Shown here in pieces: positions 1 through 8,405 of a stretch of DNA of 64,000 nt. The notes below the pieces were generated by a model. It did not search any database, was not told the DNA's origin, and saw nothing but the letters and a program-made list of their open reading frames with translations. Position 1 is the first letter of the stretch. Each line of letters opens with the position of its first letter. The DNA is taken from positions 930,001 through 994,000 of the forward strand of contig NZ_RPDH01000001.1 in the NCBI RefSeq assembly GCF_003813775.1, read 5' to 3'. Both the position numbers and the translations under genes were made by a program. This stretch comes from Chitinophaga lutea. Its GTDB lineage: Bacteria > Bacteroidota > Bacteroidia > Chitinophagales > Chitinophagaceae.

Positions 1-1019
1 TCTATGGCGGCGGCGGCGGCCAGGGTATGACCGGTGAACGGCTTGGTGGAGCTGAAGCGCGGCACGTCAGTGCCGAACAGCCTTTCCAGTGCTTTCCCTT
101 CCGATACGTCGTTATTTAAAGTGGCGGTGCCGTGCACATTCACGTACTGCACGTCGTTCACCGTTCTGCCGCTCATGGCGAGCGCGTTTTTCATGGCCTC
201 GTACGCGCCGTCGCCTTCCGGCGAAGGAGCGGTGGGATGGAACGCTTCGTTGGTATTGCACCATCCGCTCAGTTCCGCCAGTACTCTTGCGCCGCGGCGT
301 TTGGCCAGCGATTCGCTTTCGAGTATGAGGTAGGCCGCGCCTTCCCCGAGGTTCAGGCCGTTACGGTGCTGATCGAAGGGGCGGCAGAATTGTTTGTCGA
401 TATTTTTGAGAGAGTTGAAACCGTTGATGGTAAAACGGGTGAGCGCTTCCGTGCCGCCGCATACCGCCCTGTCCACCAGTCCCTGCTGAATAAGCCGGGC
501 GCCGTACATCAGTGCGTTGGCGGAAGAGGAACAGGCGGTGCTGATGGTGGTCACATATTCGCGGATGCCGGTTGCGTCGGCCATGCGCTGCGTACAGTCG
601 GCGCAATCGAGCACATCGATGTATTGCAGAAAGGTGCCTTCCTTCTGGGGATCGAGGATATCGAAATATACTTTTTCCGTATCGCACATGCCGCCCACAG
701 TAGAGGCGTTGATGAGCGCGGCGGGTAGTTCGGCGGCGTTGGCGATGCCGGCGGATTCGAGCGCTTCGCGGATGGCGATGAGGCCGAGCAGGGTGGTGCG
801 GGTAAAACCGCCCGGCTGCTCCACGCTGGCCATATGGGCCAGTTCTTCAGTGCTGTATTTCACTTCCCCGACAGGCAGCGTTTCCTTGTGAATGGTTTCA
901 ACGTACCGGGTATACCCCAGCCCGCTCTGTTGCAGCCGCAGGCTGCGCAGGTTCTCCACCACATTGCTGCCAATAGCGGATATCATGCCCATACCGGTAA
1001 TAAAAACCCTTTCCGCCAT
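1..1019 (-). CDS. beta-ketoacyl-ACP synthase (KAS I/II type), flexirubin cluster; 3' end off the window
   Basis: This is a thiolase-fold ketosynthase that would condense acyl-ACP with malonyl-ACP during polyene or aryl-chain building. The ATG is at 1019 and 339 codons are readable before the left edge. The protein opens with the usual ketosynthase start (MAERVFITGMG). All three catalytic residues are visible: Cys163 in TACSSSAN, His296 in NVHGTAT and His331 in KPFTGHT. Only the C-terminal 60-80 residues are missing, as judged from the usual length near 410. It starts 14 nt after the acyl carrier protein stop, so the two are cotranscribed. Family assignment is firm; the exact substrate in the flexirubin pathway is inferred from the neighbours. 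Confidence 0.9.
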   Translation of the reverse strand, partial: MAERVFITGMGMISAIGSNVVENLRSLRLQQSGLGYTRYVETIHKETLPVGEVKYSTEELAHMASVEQPGGFTRTTLLGLIAIREALESAGIANAAELPAALINASTVGGMCDTEKVYFDILDPQKEGTFLQYIDVLDCADCTQRMADATGIREYVTTISTACSSSANALMYGARLIQQGLVDRAVCGGTEALTRFTINGFNSLKNIDKQFCRPFDQHRNGLNLGEGAAYLILESESLAKRRGARVLAELSGWCNTNEAFHPTAPSPEGDGAYEAMKNALAMSGRTVNDVQYVNVHGTATLNNDVSEGKALERLFGTDVPRFSSTKPFTGHTLAAAAAI

Positions 1020-1033
1020 ATCTCGTTCAGGTG

Positions 1034-1291
1034 TTATGCCGCTTGTTTGCTTTTGATGAATTCAGCCATCGTCTGCACGCTCTGCAGGATCTTACGGCCT
1101 TCGCGGGGATCTTCCACTTTGATCTGGTATTGCCTTTCGAGCAGCACCATCAGCTCCAGCGAATCAATACTGTCGAGCCCCAGCCCTTCCCCGAACAGCG
1201 GCGCGTTATCGTCGATGTCTTCGGGGCGGGTATCCTGCAAATTCAATGCCTCAATGATTTGCTGTTTCAGTTTCAGTTTTAAAGCTTCCAT
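1034..1291 (-). CDS. acyl carrier protein of the flexirubin cluster
   Basis: An 85-residue acyl carrier protein that would hold growing acyl chains on a phosphopantetheine arm. The attachment site is Ser41 in the motif GLDSIDSLEL, and the length and acidic helix pattern fit the family. It follows the ABC permease by 96 nt and precedes the ketosynthase by 14 nt on the same strand, so it is probably dedicated to this cluster rather than being the housekeeping AcpP. The C-terminus is Lys/Ala rich (KSKQAA). The role as chain carrier is family knowledge; dedication to flexirubin is inferred from position. Confidence 0.92.
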   Translation of the reverse strand: MEALKLKLKQQIIEALNLQDTRPEDIDDNAPLFGEGLGLDSIDSLELMVLLERQYQIKVEDPREGRKILQSVQTMAEFIKSKQAA

Positions 1292-1387
1292 AATGTTGTA
1301 GGTTTCTGCGCTTCGGGCCGCTGCCCACGGCGCATTCCAAGGGAGTAAAAATAAATGTTTTACGGTTGTTACGAAAATGTTTGTTCC

Positions 1388-2680
1388 TCAGCTGATCCTC
1401 CGCTGCTCCACCCACGCGGCAATGCCCAGCATTACCAGTCCACAGCCCAATAACCGTGCAATATCCGGCAGCACGTAGCGCGTATTGCCGTTTCGCAGGT
1501 AAATATCGTTGATGGCGTCGAGGCCCCAGCTGAGGGGCGAGAGCCGGCCGATGGTCTGAATGCCTTCGGGCATTATTTCCAGCGGTATCCAGATGCCCCC
1601 GATGGCGCTCAGTATCACGATCGAAATGGCCCCGAAGTTCAGCGCCTGGTTAGGCGTTTTGAACAGCGTGCCGATCAGGATGCCGTAGGCCGTGGCCGCC
1701 ATCCCGATGCTGAACGCGGTCAGGAAACCGGCAACGTGGTCCACGCCCAGTTGCAGCCTCGGCAGGCCCAGCAGCGGCATCGCGTACAGCCCCACCATCA
1801 TCATGAGGTAAAACTGCACAAGGCAGACGCCTACAAAAAACAGCAGTTTGCCGCCCAGTATTTCGGCATAGTTGCCGGGGATGAGCTTCATCCGCACCAG
1901 GCTGCCGTCTTCCCGCTCCCGTATCATGTTCCCGGCGATGGGTATCACGATGAAGAACATCGCAAAAATGCTCCAGGCCGGCACGTTGTGCTGCACGGAA
2001 TTGGAAATCACGTCGATCTGTTTCCCTTCCCCGATGCTGGTTTCCTGCAAGCCCACGGCTTTGAGCCGGATGGCGGGAAAGGTATCGGTGGCGGTACTGT
2101 CTTTGCTTTTCAGCTGCATCTGTATCCTTTCCAGCAGCAGGTCGGTCTGCACCTGCGTGAGGAAATTGTCCAGCGCCTGCCGGATGGCGCTTTTGAATGC
2201 TTTTTTCGCGGCGGGGTCGAAGTACAGCTGCACGGCCAGCGAATCGTTGGCGATGGCCCTCACGGGCAGCTGCGCAGGGATGCCCATGCGTTTGGAAATA
2301 TCGTTGACGATCTTGTTGGCATTGCTGACGATCTCGCCGGTGGCGCCTTTCGGGATGGTGATGCTGATCTTGTAATCGCCCTCGGCCACCAGCTGCCGGG
2401 CCTGCGCCTCGCTAAGGGGCCGGCCGTTCAGCGAATCGACCACGTTGAACTGCCCGCTGGCGCCCAGCCCTTCGCGGATGTAACGGCCGAGGCGCGCCTG
2501 GTCGTTATCTACCGTGAGGATGTCGAACTTCACTTCCTGGTAATCTTTGAAAGGCGCATCCTGGATGAGGGCCATCACGGTGATCAGCACAACGGGCATG
2601 GCAAACAGCAACGCCAGTCCTGCCTTGTCCCGCAACAACAGCAGCCATTCTTTCCGTATGGTAGCAATGAGCCTTAGCAT
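1388..2680 (-). CDS. ABC-2 type transporter permease
   Basis: A 430-residue membrane subunit of an ABC exporter. One transmembrane segment lies near the N-terminus (about residues 19-38), followed by a soluble extracytoplasmic domain of about 190 residues and then five or six hydrophobic helices, the usual plan of ABC-2 exporters of the YhaP/NatB type. I place the start at 2680 (MLRLIATIRKEW), 8 nt after the stop of the ATPase gene; a longer reading from 2746 would overlap that gene and lacks merit. With the ATPase it forms a transporter inside the flexirubin cluster. Export of the pigment or a precursor to the outer membrane is plausible but inferred. Confidence 0.88.
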   Translation of the reverse strand: MLRLIATIRKEWLLLLRDKAGLALLFAMPVVLITVMALIQDAPFKDYQEVKFDILTVDNDQARLGRYIREGLGASGQFNVVDSLNGRPLSEAQARQLVAEGDYKISITIPKGATGEIVSNANKIVNDISKRMGIPAQLPVRAIANDSLAVQLYFDPAAKKAFKSAIRQALDNFLTQVQTDLLLERIQMQLKSKDSTATDTFPAIRLKAVGLQETSIGEGKQIDVISNSVQHNVPAWSIFAMFFIVIPIAGNMIREREDGSLVRMKLIPGNYAEILGGKLLFFVGVCLVQFYLMMMVGLYAMPLLGLPRLQLGVDHVAGFLTAFSIGMAATAYGILIGTLFKTPNQALNFGAISIVILSAIGGIWIPLEIMPEGIQTIGRLSPLSWGLDAINDIYLRNGNTRYVLPDIARLLGCGLVMLGIAAWVEQRRIS

Positions 2681-2688
2681 CTTCTTGT

Positions 2689-3435
2689 TTAATCCCTTAC
2701 CGCATGCCCGGTGTAATGCAGAAACACATCTTCCAGGTTGCGGCATTGCGGATGTTGTTGTATCAGTGCGGCAGGACTGCCCTGCACCACCATTTTTCCT
2801 TCGTCGATGATCACCACGTCTTCGCAGATCTGCTGCGCTTCTTCGAGCAGGTGCGAGGTGTACAGCACGCTGTGGCCCTGCCGGTTATAGTCGCGCAGGA
2901 ACTGCAGTATCATGGCGCGCGACTGTACATCCACGCCGGCCGTGGGCTCATCGAGCACCAGCAGCTTCGGTTCGTGCAATATGGCGGCGATGATATTGGT
3001 GCGGCGTTTCATGCCGCCGGAGAATTTGCCTACTTCCTTGTCCGCGGCTTTATCCAGCCCGAACAATTGCAGGTAATGCGAAATTTTATCGTGCAGCGCC
3101 TTTCCTTTAAAACCATAGAGGTTCCCGAAATACCGGAGGTTCTCCATGGCCGTGAGCTGCGGGAACAGCGCGATCTGCTGCGGCACCACGCCGATCATGC
3201 GTTTGATATCTTCCCGGTGCGCGGCATCCTGCGGCATGCCGAGGATGTGCACCTGTCCGCCGCCGGCTTTCACCAGGCCGCATAATATCGAAATGGTGGT
3301 GGTTTTACCGGCGCCGTTCGGCCCGAGCAAACCCGTCACCTTCCCGGCCCCGAAGGTGAACGAGAGCCCCTGCAGGCTTGGCGATAGCGCCCCCGCGTAG
3401 GTTTTGTGCAGCTCCTTCACCTCGATGCTGTTCAT
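2689..3435 (-). CDS. ABC transporter ATP-binding protein
   Basis: A 248-residue ATPase that powers the adjoining permease. The Walker A motif is GPNGAGKT (residues 38-45), the signature is FSGGMKRR and Walker B is LLVLDEPTAGVD. The sequence is of the multidrug/NatA-like branch that pairs with ABC-2 permeases. Its ATG overlaps the TGA of the BtrH-like gene by one base (TGATG at 3433-3437), a sign of translational coupling, and the permease follows 8 nt later. The ATPase assignment is certain; the cargo is not visible from the sequence. Confidence 0.95.
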   Translation of the reverse strand: MNSIEVKELHKTYAGALSPSLQGLSFTFGAGKVTGLLGPNGAGKTTTISILCGLVKAGGGQVHILGMPQDAAHREDIKRMIGVVPQQIALFPQLTAMENLRYFGNLYGFKGKALHDKISHYLQLFGLDKAADKEVGKFSGGMKRRTNIIAAILHEPKLLVLDEPTAGVDVQSRAMILQFLRDYNRQGHSVLYTSHLLEEAQQICEDVVIIDEGKMVVQGSPAALIQQHPQCRNLEDVFLHYTGHAVRD

Positions 3436-4433
3436 CAGAATTTTACTTTGGATAAGCGGCGGAATACTTTTTCTTCTTCGTCGGCAATGTGCAGCAGCAT
3501 ATCGCTCAGTTCCCCGTAAGAGATATTATCGGCCGAGCGGGCTTTGCAGACGCGGCCGGCGGCGAATGCGAAATTGCGCCAGAGGTCGCCTACCAGGGTC
3601 AGGTCCCCGCCTATGGATTTCAGTTCTTCTTTGTTCAGCAGTGTGCCGGCTTCCTGCAAGAAAGCGGCGTACATAAAACGGAAACCCGCGCCGCCGGTGC
3701 CGATCTCTTCCTGCATGCGGATGATGTTGCCCAGGTAGAGCGCCGCCCTGCGGTCGCCGTGTTTGGCGGGGTAATCCTTCACCCGCTTCGCCAGGAAACG
3801 GATGCCTTTCACGCCGAAGTGCGGCATGGGTATCTTGAGCATGTAATAACAGGCCTGCTGGATGCCTTCCTTGATGGGCCGCGCAAAATCGACCTGTTTG
3901 GGCACGCTCAACGGGTAATACATTTTCCCTTTCGGTTCGGGGAACCCTTTTGCGAAACGGGCCTGTACGAGGCTTTCCGGGTCTATCTGCGTCACCGTGT
4001 CCATGATCGGGTCGCTCACCAGGTAGTTCTCCCCTTCCTTGCCGAACACCACGAGGTTGTGGGCGTTGAAGTGGAAACGGTAAGAGGCGGGGAAATAAGG
4101 CAGGTAATATACGCTCGACTGCATGCCCACCGGAATGCCCTTTTCAATGATATCATCCAGCGCCTGCATGGCTTTGCCGGGGCTGCTGAATTTGTGGGAC
4201 TGCATCTTGACGCCGAGGCGTTTGCAGACCCTTGAAAAGATCGCGCCCGGCCATATGCGGTAGGTGCTGCCGGGCACGCCGTTCACTTTCACAAAGGGGA
4301 GATGGCCGAAAAAGATGCCGGCCCCGATACCGAACGCCATCGGTTCGCTGATATGCAAACCGTAATGGCGGAAGATATTGGAGATCACCCCGCTTTCGCA
4401 ATGCGCTGTCTGTACGTGATTGAATTGTGTCAT
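3435..4433 (-). CDS. BtrH N-terminal domain-containing protein (acyl-transfer or peptidase-like fold)
   Basis: A 332-residue protein resembling the butirosin-biosynthesis BtrH family, which has a cysteine-protease-like fold and moves acyl groups from carrier proteins. A candidate triad is visible: Cys12 (AHCESG), His125 (FNAHNLVV) and Asp141 (YLVSDP). The C-terminal half is a helical domain of the kind often annotated DUF4872. Such proteins recur in flexirubin and aryl-polyene clusters. It starts 9 nt after the unknown gene upstream and ends overlapping the ATPase start. A role in releasing or transferring an acyl chain from the local acyl carrier protein is an inference. Confidence 0.8.
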   Translation of the reverse strand: MTQFNHVQTAHCESGVISNIFRHYGLHISEPMAFGIGAGIFFGHLPFVKVNGVPGSTYRIWPGAIFSRVCKRLGVKMQSHKFSSPGKAMQALDDIIEKGIPVGMQSSVYYLPYFPASYRFHFNAHNLVVFGKEGENYLVSDPIMDTVTQIDPESLVQARFAKGFPEPKGKMYYPLSVPKQVDFARPIKEGIQQACYYMLKIPMPHFGVKGIRFLAKRVKDYPAKHGDRRAALYLGNIIRMQEEIGTGGAGFRFMYAAFLQEAGTLLNKEELKSIGGDLTLVGDLWRNFAFAAGRVCKARSADNISYGELSDMLLHIADEEEKVFRRLSKVKF

Positions 4434-4442
4434 GTTGTTTGT

Positions 4443-4868
4443 TTATTCGGGGCGCTGAAATGGCAGCAGCGTTCCCTTTTGCAACGTGTCTGCCGGTATC
4501 GCGAATACGGTGGCGTATTTGGCGATCATGCCGGCGCTCAGCGTTTTAAAAACGGCGGGTTTCATATGTCTTTTTACCTGCCACTGGAACTTGCCCACTT
4601 TCCTGGCCAGTAACGGCAGGTCGAGCAGGGTGCGTTCCATATAATAAGCGATGGGGCTCAGTGCGCCGCTTTCCACCTTGTCGCGGGTCGCCGCCACGCG
4701 GTGCTCCACTTCTTCCCAGGCCTGGCCCAGCGCTACGTTCTCCGGTTCCCAGCCCACGCTCGAAACGGGGGCGGTATAGTTGCCCGAAGCATCCACCGCA
4801 TAGAATAACTGTTTGAATGTACCACGATGCAGGTTATCACCATCCTGCGGAACTTCATCTTTTTTCAT
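4443..4868 (-). CDS. conserved hypothetical protein in flexirubin cluster
   Basis: A 141-residue soluble protein with no signal peptide or clear transmembrane segment. I do not recognise a domain. It contains aromatic-rich stretches near the N-terminus (FKQLFYAVD) and a basic, aliphatic C-terminal half. It lies 97 nt after darB and 9 nt before the BtrH-like gene on the same strand, so it is very likely part of the operon. A protein of unknown function in this position suggests a pathway-specific helper, but no catalytic motif can be named. The start at 4868 is the only good methionine at the head of the frame. Confidence 0.75.
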   Translation of the reverse strand: MKKDEVPQDGDNLHRGTFKQLFYAVDASGNYTAPVSSVGWEPENVALGQAWEEVEHRVAATRDKVESGALSPIAYYMERTLLDLPLLARKVGKFQWQVKRHMKPAVFKTLSAGMIAKYATVFAIPADTLQKGTLLPFQRPE

Positions 4869-4965
4869 GGGTGCAGTTTTGAAGCATAAAGTACTATTAC
4901 TGAAATGCAGCAGGAACCGGACATCATAACGGCCACTGCTGCATTACACTATTCTGATGATTGAC

Positions 4966-6102
4966 TTATACTACCGTGATATGCGCGTACGCATACGAGA
5001 ACCTTGCACTCTCCGGCACCATCATCACGATGGTATCGCCTTTCTTCAGTTTGTCCTGGTTGAGCAGCTCTTCCAGCATGAAGTAAGGAGAAGCGGTGCC
5101 CACATTGCCCACGCGGGTGAGGTTGGTGAACCATTTTTCCTGCGGGATGTGCACGCCCAGCCGTGCGATCTCTTCGTCGATCCGGAAACGGAAGTATTCG
5201 GAAGAAAGGTGCGGCAGGAAGTAAGTCAGCTTGCTGATATCGATGTTGTATTTATCCACCAGCTCTTTCCACATCTGCGCGCCGGAAGGAACGATGTTCT
5301 TGCCGAGCAGGCGGGTATCCTGTTTGAAGGAGAACACGCTGTTGGCGGCCCATTCCTCTGGCGTCATGTCGGTCCAGCCTTTGGTGCTGCCGTCTTCGTT
5401 TTTTACCGCGCCCGCGTACATGCAGGTGTCGAGGTTATTGGCGTAAGAGGCGATCTCCACCCAGTCTACCCGCAGCGACAGCCCTTCTTCGTTGGGTTTG
5501 TCCTGGAACAGGGCGGCGCTGGCGCCGTCGGAGAGCATCCATCTTAAAAAGTCTTTTTCGAATGCGATGATGGGATTTTCCGCGAGGGATTTGAGGTTTT
5601 CCGTTTCCGGCTCAAATTTGCGCGACAGCATCCAGCTGGAGAATTTCTCTGAGCCGGTGCTCACGGCGTTGCTGGTGTTGCCGCATTTGATCGACATGTA
5701 GGCGTATTTGAAAGCCTGCATGCCTGCAGCGCAGGCGCCGGTAGCGGCGATCAGCTCAACGGGCTGGCATTTCAGGATGCCGTGCACCATGGCGGCGTGG
5801 TTGGGCAGCAGCTGGTCGGGCGAAGTGGTACCGCAGGCCAGCAGCTGTAACTGTTGCATGGGGAATTTGTTGTCGAACAACATCTTCACGGCCTCGGCAG
5901 TCATCTCTGCGTTGGAGTGCGTGGAGTTCCCTTCTTTATCCAAAGCATAATAACGGGTCTTGATCTTGTTATTTCCCAGAATCATATTTCGGGCCCGGGA
6001 AGGCTTTCCATCAACCATTCCGAGGATGCTTTCCATATCATCGTTCCCTACTGGCTCATTCGGCAGAAATTTGGAGAGCCTCGTAATATATACTTCTTTC
6101 AT
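4966..6102 (-). CDS. darB: beta-ketoacyl-ACP synthase III, DarB-like (dialkylresorcinol/flexirubin biosynthesis)
   Basis: A 378-residue KAS III-type enzyme. DarB joins two beta-keto acyl thioesters to give the cyclohexanedione that becomes a dialkylresorcinol, the half of flexirubin that is esterified to the aryl polyene. The catalytic residues are visible: Cys124 in ATGACAAG, His298 in FLPHLSSE and Asn333 in RVGNVGTAS. The length fits DarB rather than housekeeping FabH (about 320 residues). darA lies upstream on the same strand, with a repeat array between them. The ATG at 6102 begins MKEVYITRLSKFLP, a typical KAS III opening. Naming as DarB rests on the pairing with DarA. Confidence 0.87.
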   Translation of the reverse strand: MKEVYITRLSKFLPNEPVGNDDMESILGMVDGKPSRARNMILGNNKIKTRYYALDKEGNSTHSNAEMTAEAVKMLFDNKFPMQQLQLLACGTTSPDQLLPNHAAMVHGILKCQPVELIAATGACAAGMQAFKYAYMSIKCGNTSNAVSTGSEKFSSWMLSRKFEPETENLKSLAENPIIAFEKDFLRWMLSDGASAALFQDKPNEEGLSLRVDWVEIASYANNLDTCMYAGAVKNEDGSTKGWTDMTPEEWAANSVFSFKQDTRLLGKNIVPSGAQMWKELVDKYNIDISKLTYFLPHLSSEYFRFRIDEEIARLGVHIPQEKWFTNLTRVGNVGTASPYFMLEELLNQDKLKKGDTIVMMVPESARFSYAYAHITVV

Positions 6103-6129
6103 CTGTAGTGATTAGTACTTTTTATTTTG

Positions 6130-6357
6130 GTCAGATGGCGTTTCATCTGGACTTGTTCGTTTTTTATGGGTCAGATGGAATGTTATTTCATCTGGACTTG
6201 TTCGTTTTTTATGGGTCAGATGGAATGTTATTTCATCTGGACTTGTTCGTTTTTTATGGGTCAGATGGAATGTTATTTCATCTGGACTTATTTGATTTTT
6301 TATCGGTCAGATGGAACGTTACTTCATCTGGACGTATTCGTTTTTTAACGGTCAGAT
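6130..6357. repeat. 45-bp tandem repeat array with an inverted repeat in each unit, between darA and darB
   Basis: Copies of GTCAGATG start at 6130, 6170, 6215, 6260, 6306 and 6351, giving spacings of 40, 45, 45, 46 and 45 bp. Each full unit carries GTCAGATG, a spacer of about 11 bp, then CATCTGGAC, so each can fold into a hairpin, followed by a T-rich segment. The first copy is 5 bp short and the last is cut off. In the darA-darB transcript (minus strand) this would be a row of about five hairpins ending some 28 nt before the darB start. Because the unit is a multiple of three it creates false open frames. The rest of 6358-6599 shows no gene. Confidence 0.9.
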
Positions 6358-6599
6358 AGTTACCTGCCCGGTTGTTACAGCGATAAAACAGTAGTGATTT
6401 TTATGTCCGGAACTGCGTATCCTGTTTATTTAACGTTACAAGCGGTGTTTTATTCACCGGATTTTACCCCTGCTTCGGTTTAAGCGGCCGTAAATATAGA
6501 ATTTTGCATGCATTAATTGACCATGGCACCGGGCAGTAACCCGAAATTAATACTAAACTGTCGGCATTCTCGTTTCACTGCAAATTTAAGGAGAAAGAA

Positions 6600-7526
6600 T
6601 CATCCTTCCCGGAGGGAGACGCCTTTATAATAGGTCACATCCTCGTTCAGCTGTTTGCGCCGCAGCAGCAGTTTCAACCATGAAGCTACTGTGGTGAAGG
6701 GCGACAGGAAGGGTATCGCCAGCAACAATATTACGCGGTATAACGTAACACGCCCCTGCCGGCCGGGATCGCCGGGCCCGCCCCTGGCGCTGATGAAGTT
6801 GGCAAAAAAGCGGAACGGTTTTACCCCGCGCATTTCCAGTACGATGAGGCCCGGTTTCATCTCCACGCTTCCCAGCGACAGCAGCTTGCCGTGCAAACCG
6901 CCGAACTCCCTTTGCGCCAGCGCTTCCCCGATGGGGGCGGCAAAACGGGCCGATTCCACGATATCTTTTTCCTGCACCCCCGCCGGCGGGAATACAAAAA
7001 AGGCTTCCTTTTTCCCCTTGGTAGACCAGCGCAGGATGGTGATCAGCGACACCAGGTTATGGTGCGTGTCTACCATCGCAATGTTGCCCACCAGGTTGGC
7101 GCCGATCTGATGCAGGTATTTTTTCATTTTTTCCTGGGCGTTGATCCACATGTTGCGGCAGCCCAGTAAAGTCACTACCGGCCGGTTTTTCAGCAGTTTC
7201 ACCGCCTCCGGGCTCTGCAGGAAGGCGGCCACGGGTTGGGACGGCGACAAAAACCAGGGCTGGTAAGCCATGATCACGAGGTCGAAATGTTCGTCGGGGT
7301 TCACTTTCAGCGGTTGTATGGCCCTTGGCCGCGCCAGCACCGTTTCGGGCATGGCATCGAAAAACGCCTGTTTGGACCAGGGAAAGGGAAAGGGGCTTAC
7401 CGGCACTAATTCCTCATATACCACTTCGGCCTTGCCCTGCAGGGGGCCCAGCACGTTATCGATGATCCTCCTCAGCTGGCCGGTTTGGGTGTAATACACC
7501 ACTAATATCTTCGGTAGTTGACTCAT
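6600..7526 (-). CDS. darA: dialkylresorcinol condensing enzyme / aromatase DarA
   Basis: A 308-residue protein with a flavodoxin-like N-terminus (ILVVYYTQTGQ, residues 7-17), the hallmark of the DarA family. DarA works with DarB to form the aromatic ring of dialkylresorcinols, the lipid half of flexirubin pigments. A hydrophobic stretch near the C-terminus (about residues 265-285) may associate with the membrane. I place the start at 7526 (MSQLPKILVV); an in-frame ATG at 7565 would add 13 residues that look non-coding. It is the first gene of the cluster seen here and is separated from darB by about 500 bp holding the 45-bp repeats. Confidence 0.85.
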   Translation of the reverse strand: MSQLPKILVVYYTQTGQLRRIIDNVLGPLQGKAEVVYEELVPVSPFPFPWSKQAFFDAMPETVLARPRAIQPLKVNPDEHFDLVIMAYQPWFLSPSQPVAAFLQSPEAVKLLKNRPVVTLLGCRNMWINAQEKMKKYLHQIGANLVGNIAMVDTHHNLVSLITILRWSTKGKKEAFFVFPPAGVQEKDIVESARFAAPIGEALAQREFGGLHGKLLSLGSVEMKPGLIVLEMRGVKPFRFFANFISARGGPGDPGRQGRVTLYRVILLLAIPFLSPFTTVASWLKLLLRRKQLNEDVTYYKGVSLREG

Positions 7527-7589
7527 AGACAGGTGTGTCGGATGTTCCAAAAAAGTTGTAAACATACAACAAATCTGGAATTTGTTAGG

Positions 7590-8303
7590 TTAGCGCTTCT
7601 TCACCGTACCGGAGCCGAGTTTGCTGACATTCAGCTGGGGATCTCCCTTGTAACGCACGTCGCCGGAGCCCAGCGTATTGGCTTTCAGCTCGCGGCTGGC
7701 ATGCACGTCCGCATTGCCGCTGCCTGCTATATTCACTTCAGCCGTTTCGGCCAGCAGTTCGTCCGCCTCGCAATTGCCGCTGCCGGCAATGTTCACGTTC
7801 AGGTCGCGGGTCTGCCCTTTCAGCTTCACGTTCCCGGAGCCGGCCACGCTGACCCGCACTTCCGGCGCGTCGAAACTGCCGGAAAGGTCGCCGCTGCCGG
7901 AAAGGTTCAGGCTCAGCCCGCGGTCGGACGCGAAGTGGCTCATCACCTTCACATCGCCGGAACCGTTGACGTTCACCCCTTCTAGTACGGGGGTAATAAT
8001 ATATACCTTCACGTCGCGGTGGGTACGGACGTTTGTATTGGGCTTGAAACGGATCTCCAGGGCGCCGTTGTCGATATTGGATTCTATCAGGGGCACGATA
8101 TTATCTTCCCCTTCGATGCTGAGGCTGCGGGTATTGCCATGGGTGATGAACACGTCCATGGAGCCGCTCACGGCTACGGCGGAGAAATCCCCCACCTGGC
8201 GGTCTTCCTTGGTGACGCGGCCGCTGCCGTCCACCGAATCGCAGGCGGCCAGCACGGTGAGCAATAGCAGGGGAAGGAGAAACAAACGGGAAACTGTTTT
8301 CAT
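7590..8303 (-). CDS. GIN domain (DUF2807) lipoprotein
   Basis: A 237-residue secreted protein. It has a lipoprotein signal peptide ending in LAACDS (Cys21) and then repeated strands built around GSGD or GSGN turns, at least seven of them, which is typical of the head GIN domain and of beta-helix-like folds. Such proteins are common in Bacteroidota and are probably anchored in the outer or inner membrane; their function is not known. It is divergent from guaA, with about 100 bp between them, and lies 64 nt upstream of the darA start region on the same strand. Nothing ties it to flexirubin synthesis apart from proximity. Confidence 0.88.
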   Translation of the reverse strand: MKTVSRLFLLPLLLLTVLAACDSVDGSGRVTKEDRQVGDFSAVAVSGSMDVFITHGNTRSLSIEGEDNIVPLIESNIDNGALEIRFKPNTNVRTHRDVKVYIITPVLEGVNVNGSGDVKVMSHFASDRGLSLNLSGSGDLSGSFDAPEVRVSVAGSGNVKLKGQTRDLNVNIAGSGNCEADELLAETAEVNIAGSGNADVHASRELKANTLGSGDVRYKGDPQLNVSKLGSGTVKKR

Positions 8304-8314
8304 ATACTAAGGTT

Positions 8315-8347
8315 TATAGATAAATGGTGACGCCGAAAAATACAAAG
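8315..8347 (-). promoter_or_regulatory. candidate promoter for the GIN-domain gene
   Basis: On the minus strand a CTTTGTA element (8341-8347) is followed after about 20 bp by TATCTATA (8315-8322). This approximates the Bacteroidota -33 TTTG and -7 TANNTTTG boxes, the latter with two mismatches. It sits 12-40 nt before the ATG at 8303. Weak evidence, based on spacing only. Confidence 0.3.
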
Positions 8348-8390
8348 AATTCTTCAATCCCGAAGCGCAGGGTATTTAATGGGCAAACGC

Positions 8391-8398
8391 TATCTTTG
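8391..8398 (+). promoter_or_regulatory. guaA -7 box (TATCTTTG)
   Basis: TATCTTTG matches the Bacteroidota -7 consensus TANNTTTG exactly. It ends only 7 nt before the guaA ATG (8406), so transcription would begin at or next to the start codon, giving a leaderless or nearly leaderless message. No clear -33 TTTG is seen 19-21 bp upstream. Confidence 0.55.
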
Positions 8399-8405
8399 CA
8401 CCACC

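Noticed and set aside
6108..6359. Plus-strand frames with a repeated 15-residue peptide between darB and darA
   Set aside because: The 45-bp unit is divisible by three, so any frame stays open. The region is antisense to the dar operon and reads as a hairpin array.
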